A DNA stretch of 6,005 bases, taken from assembly GCA_002413455.1 (NCBI GenBank), contig DHXA01000072.1, forward strand, positions 29,534 to 35,538, given 5' to 3'. Positions 5,746 through 6,005 of the stretch are shown here, piece after piece. A program made the translations under genes and the position numbers. Each line of letters opens with the position of its first letter. Position 1 is the stretch's first letter. The notes beneath the pieces are model-generated. The model was not told the origin of the DNA. It did no database searches and saw only the letters and a program-made list of their open reading frames with translations. Source of the DNA: Rhodanobacter sp. UBA5168 (GTDB taxonomy: Bacteria; Pseudomonadota; Gammaproteobacteria; Xanthomonadales; Rhodanobacteraceae).

Positions 5746-6005
5746 GAGTGCGGGCCAGGATGGCGCGCTGCTCTGCCCGGGTCCCTTGTGCGGCGGTGAG
5801 ACGGGGTCGACAGGCCGCGTAGCGGGGGTCGACAGGACGTCGACTCCTTTTCGCACGGGCAGGAGGCACGTTCGAAAAGCCCGGCCCCGGCTCACGGACT
5901 TGTTGGGCAGGAGGCCCAACAAGCTCCAAGCGGGGTGGCCTCTCTTTGGGCCACGTTTCTCTGGCCACACAGAGAAAGGTGGCTCGGGCGCCGAAGGCGC
6001 ACGAA
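5746..6005 (-). repeat. Multi-hairpin intergenic repeat element, copy R (inverted, cut by window edge)
   Basis: Read on the minus strand from 6005 down, this matches copy L (2780-3041). The first 74 nt (5932-6005) are identical, and the framework is about 95% identical overall. Hairpins are kept at the same places: 5899-5908/5914-5923 (10-bp arms), 5847-5879 (7 bp plus an inner stem with one mismatch), and 5828-5833/5839-5844 (GTCGAC arms). The stem matching 3019-3037 has one mismatch here. On the plus strand the loops at 5909-5913 and 5861-5865 both read AGGAG. Orientation is opposite to copy L, so the two form a large inverted repeat around the 3345 gene. The outer end is beyond the window. 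Confidence 0.85.
5899..5923 (-). other. Variable hairpin 4 of repeat copy R
   Basis: CTTGTTGGGC (5899-5908) and GCCCAACAAG (5914-5923) pair perfectly around AGGAG. It is the positional equivalent of the hairpin at 2862-2887 in copy L. Pairs 5, 6, 8 and 9 of the stem differ between copies on both arms at once, so pairing is preserved despite the sequence change. Confidence 0.7.

Noticed and set aside
5677..5970. Two overlapping minus-strand frames of about 95 codons inside repeat copy R
   Set aside because: Same reason: their sequences mirror those read from copy L, and both lie wholly in the non-coding element.
2780..6005. Classical insertion sequence or composite transposon
   Set aside because: No transposase motif is present, the copies carry no credible protein, and target-site duplications cannot be tested because copy R runs off the window.

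Overview
This 6 kb window looks like a chromosomal segment of a high-GC gammaproteobacterium. The Rhodanobacteraceae/Xanthomonadaceae (Rhodanobacter, Dyella, Luteibacter type) are my best guess. That guess rests on gene content, GC-rich codon use, and a structured intergenic repeat that I associate from memory with that order; I could not check it by search.

Layout. (1) Positions 1-720, minus strand: a probable two-gene unit. A SnoaL/DUF4440-like protein of the NTF2 fold (172-720) is followed after 31 nt by the start of a secreted YceI-family protein that runs off the left edge (1-140). Upstream of it, 721-822 holds two short perfect inverted repeats, one of them operator-like. (2) A hairpin with T-runs on both strands (823-855) separates this unit from the next gene and probably ends its transcript. 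(3) 878-2542, minus strand: a complete 12-TM-type APC-superfamily amino-acid permease, closest in my recollection to YveA-type aspartate/proton symporters. (4) 2543-3344: about 800 bp without a convincing gene. Most of it is a multi-hairpin repeat element (copy L, 2780-3041) with more hairpins on both sides. (5) 3345-5618, plus strand: a 757-aa protein with four N-terminal membrane segments resembling the DUF2254 membrane core and a very large, mostly helical cytoplasmic part that I do not recognise. In sampled lines its GC (about 53-55%) is mostly lower than that of the neighbours (55-68%). (6) 5619-6005: a short 3' flank, then a second copy of the repeat element (copy R, 5746-6005) in opposite orientation, cut by the window edge.

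The most interesting structure is the pair of inverted copies around the lone membrane-protein gene. Their framework is about 95% identical by hand count (202 of 212 aligned positions, first 74 identical). Two hairpins inside have changed sequence yet kept base pairing, one with four compensatory pair changes. This points to selection on a folded RNA or DNA structure, or to exchange of hairpin modules. The layout also suggests a gene cassette that could invert or move through its flanking repeats. The genes themselves do not form an obvious pathway: the permease and the SnoaL/YceI pair look like ordinary housekeeping or accessory genes, and the DUF2254-like gene looks like a separate accessory insertion.
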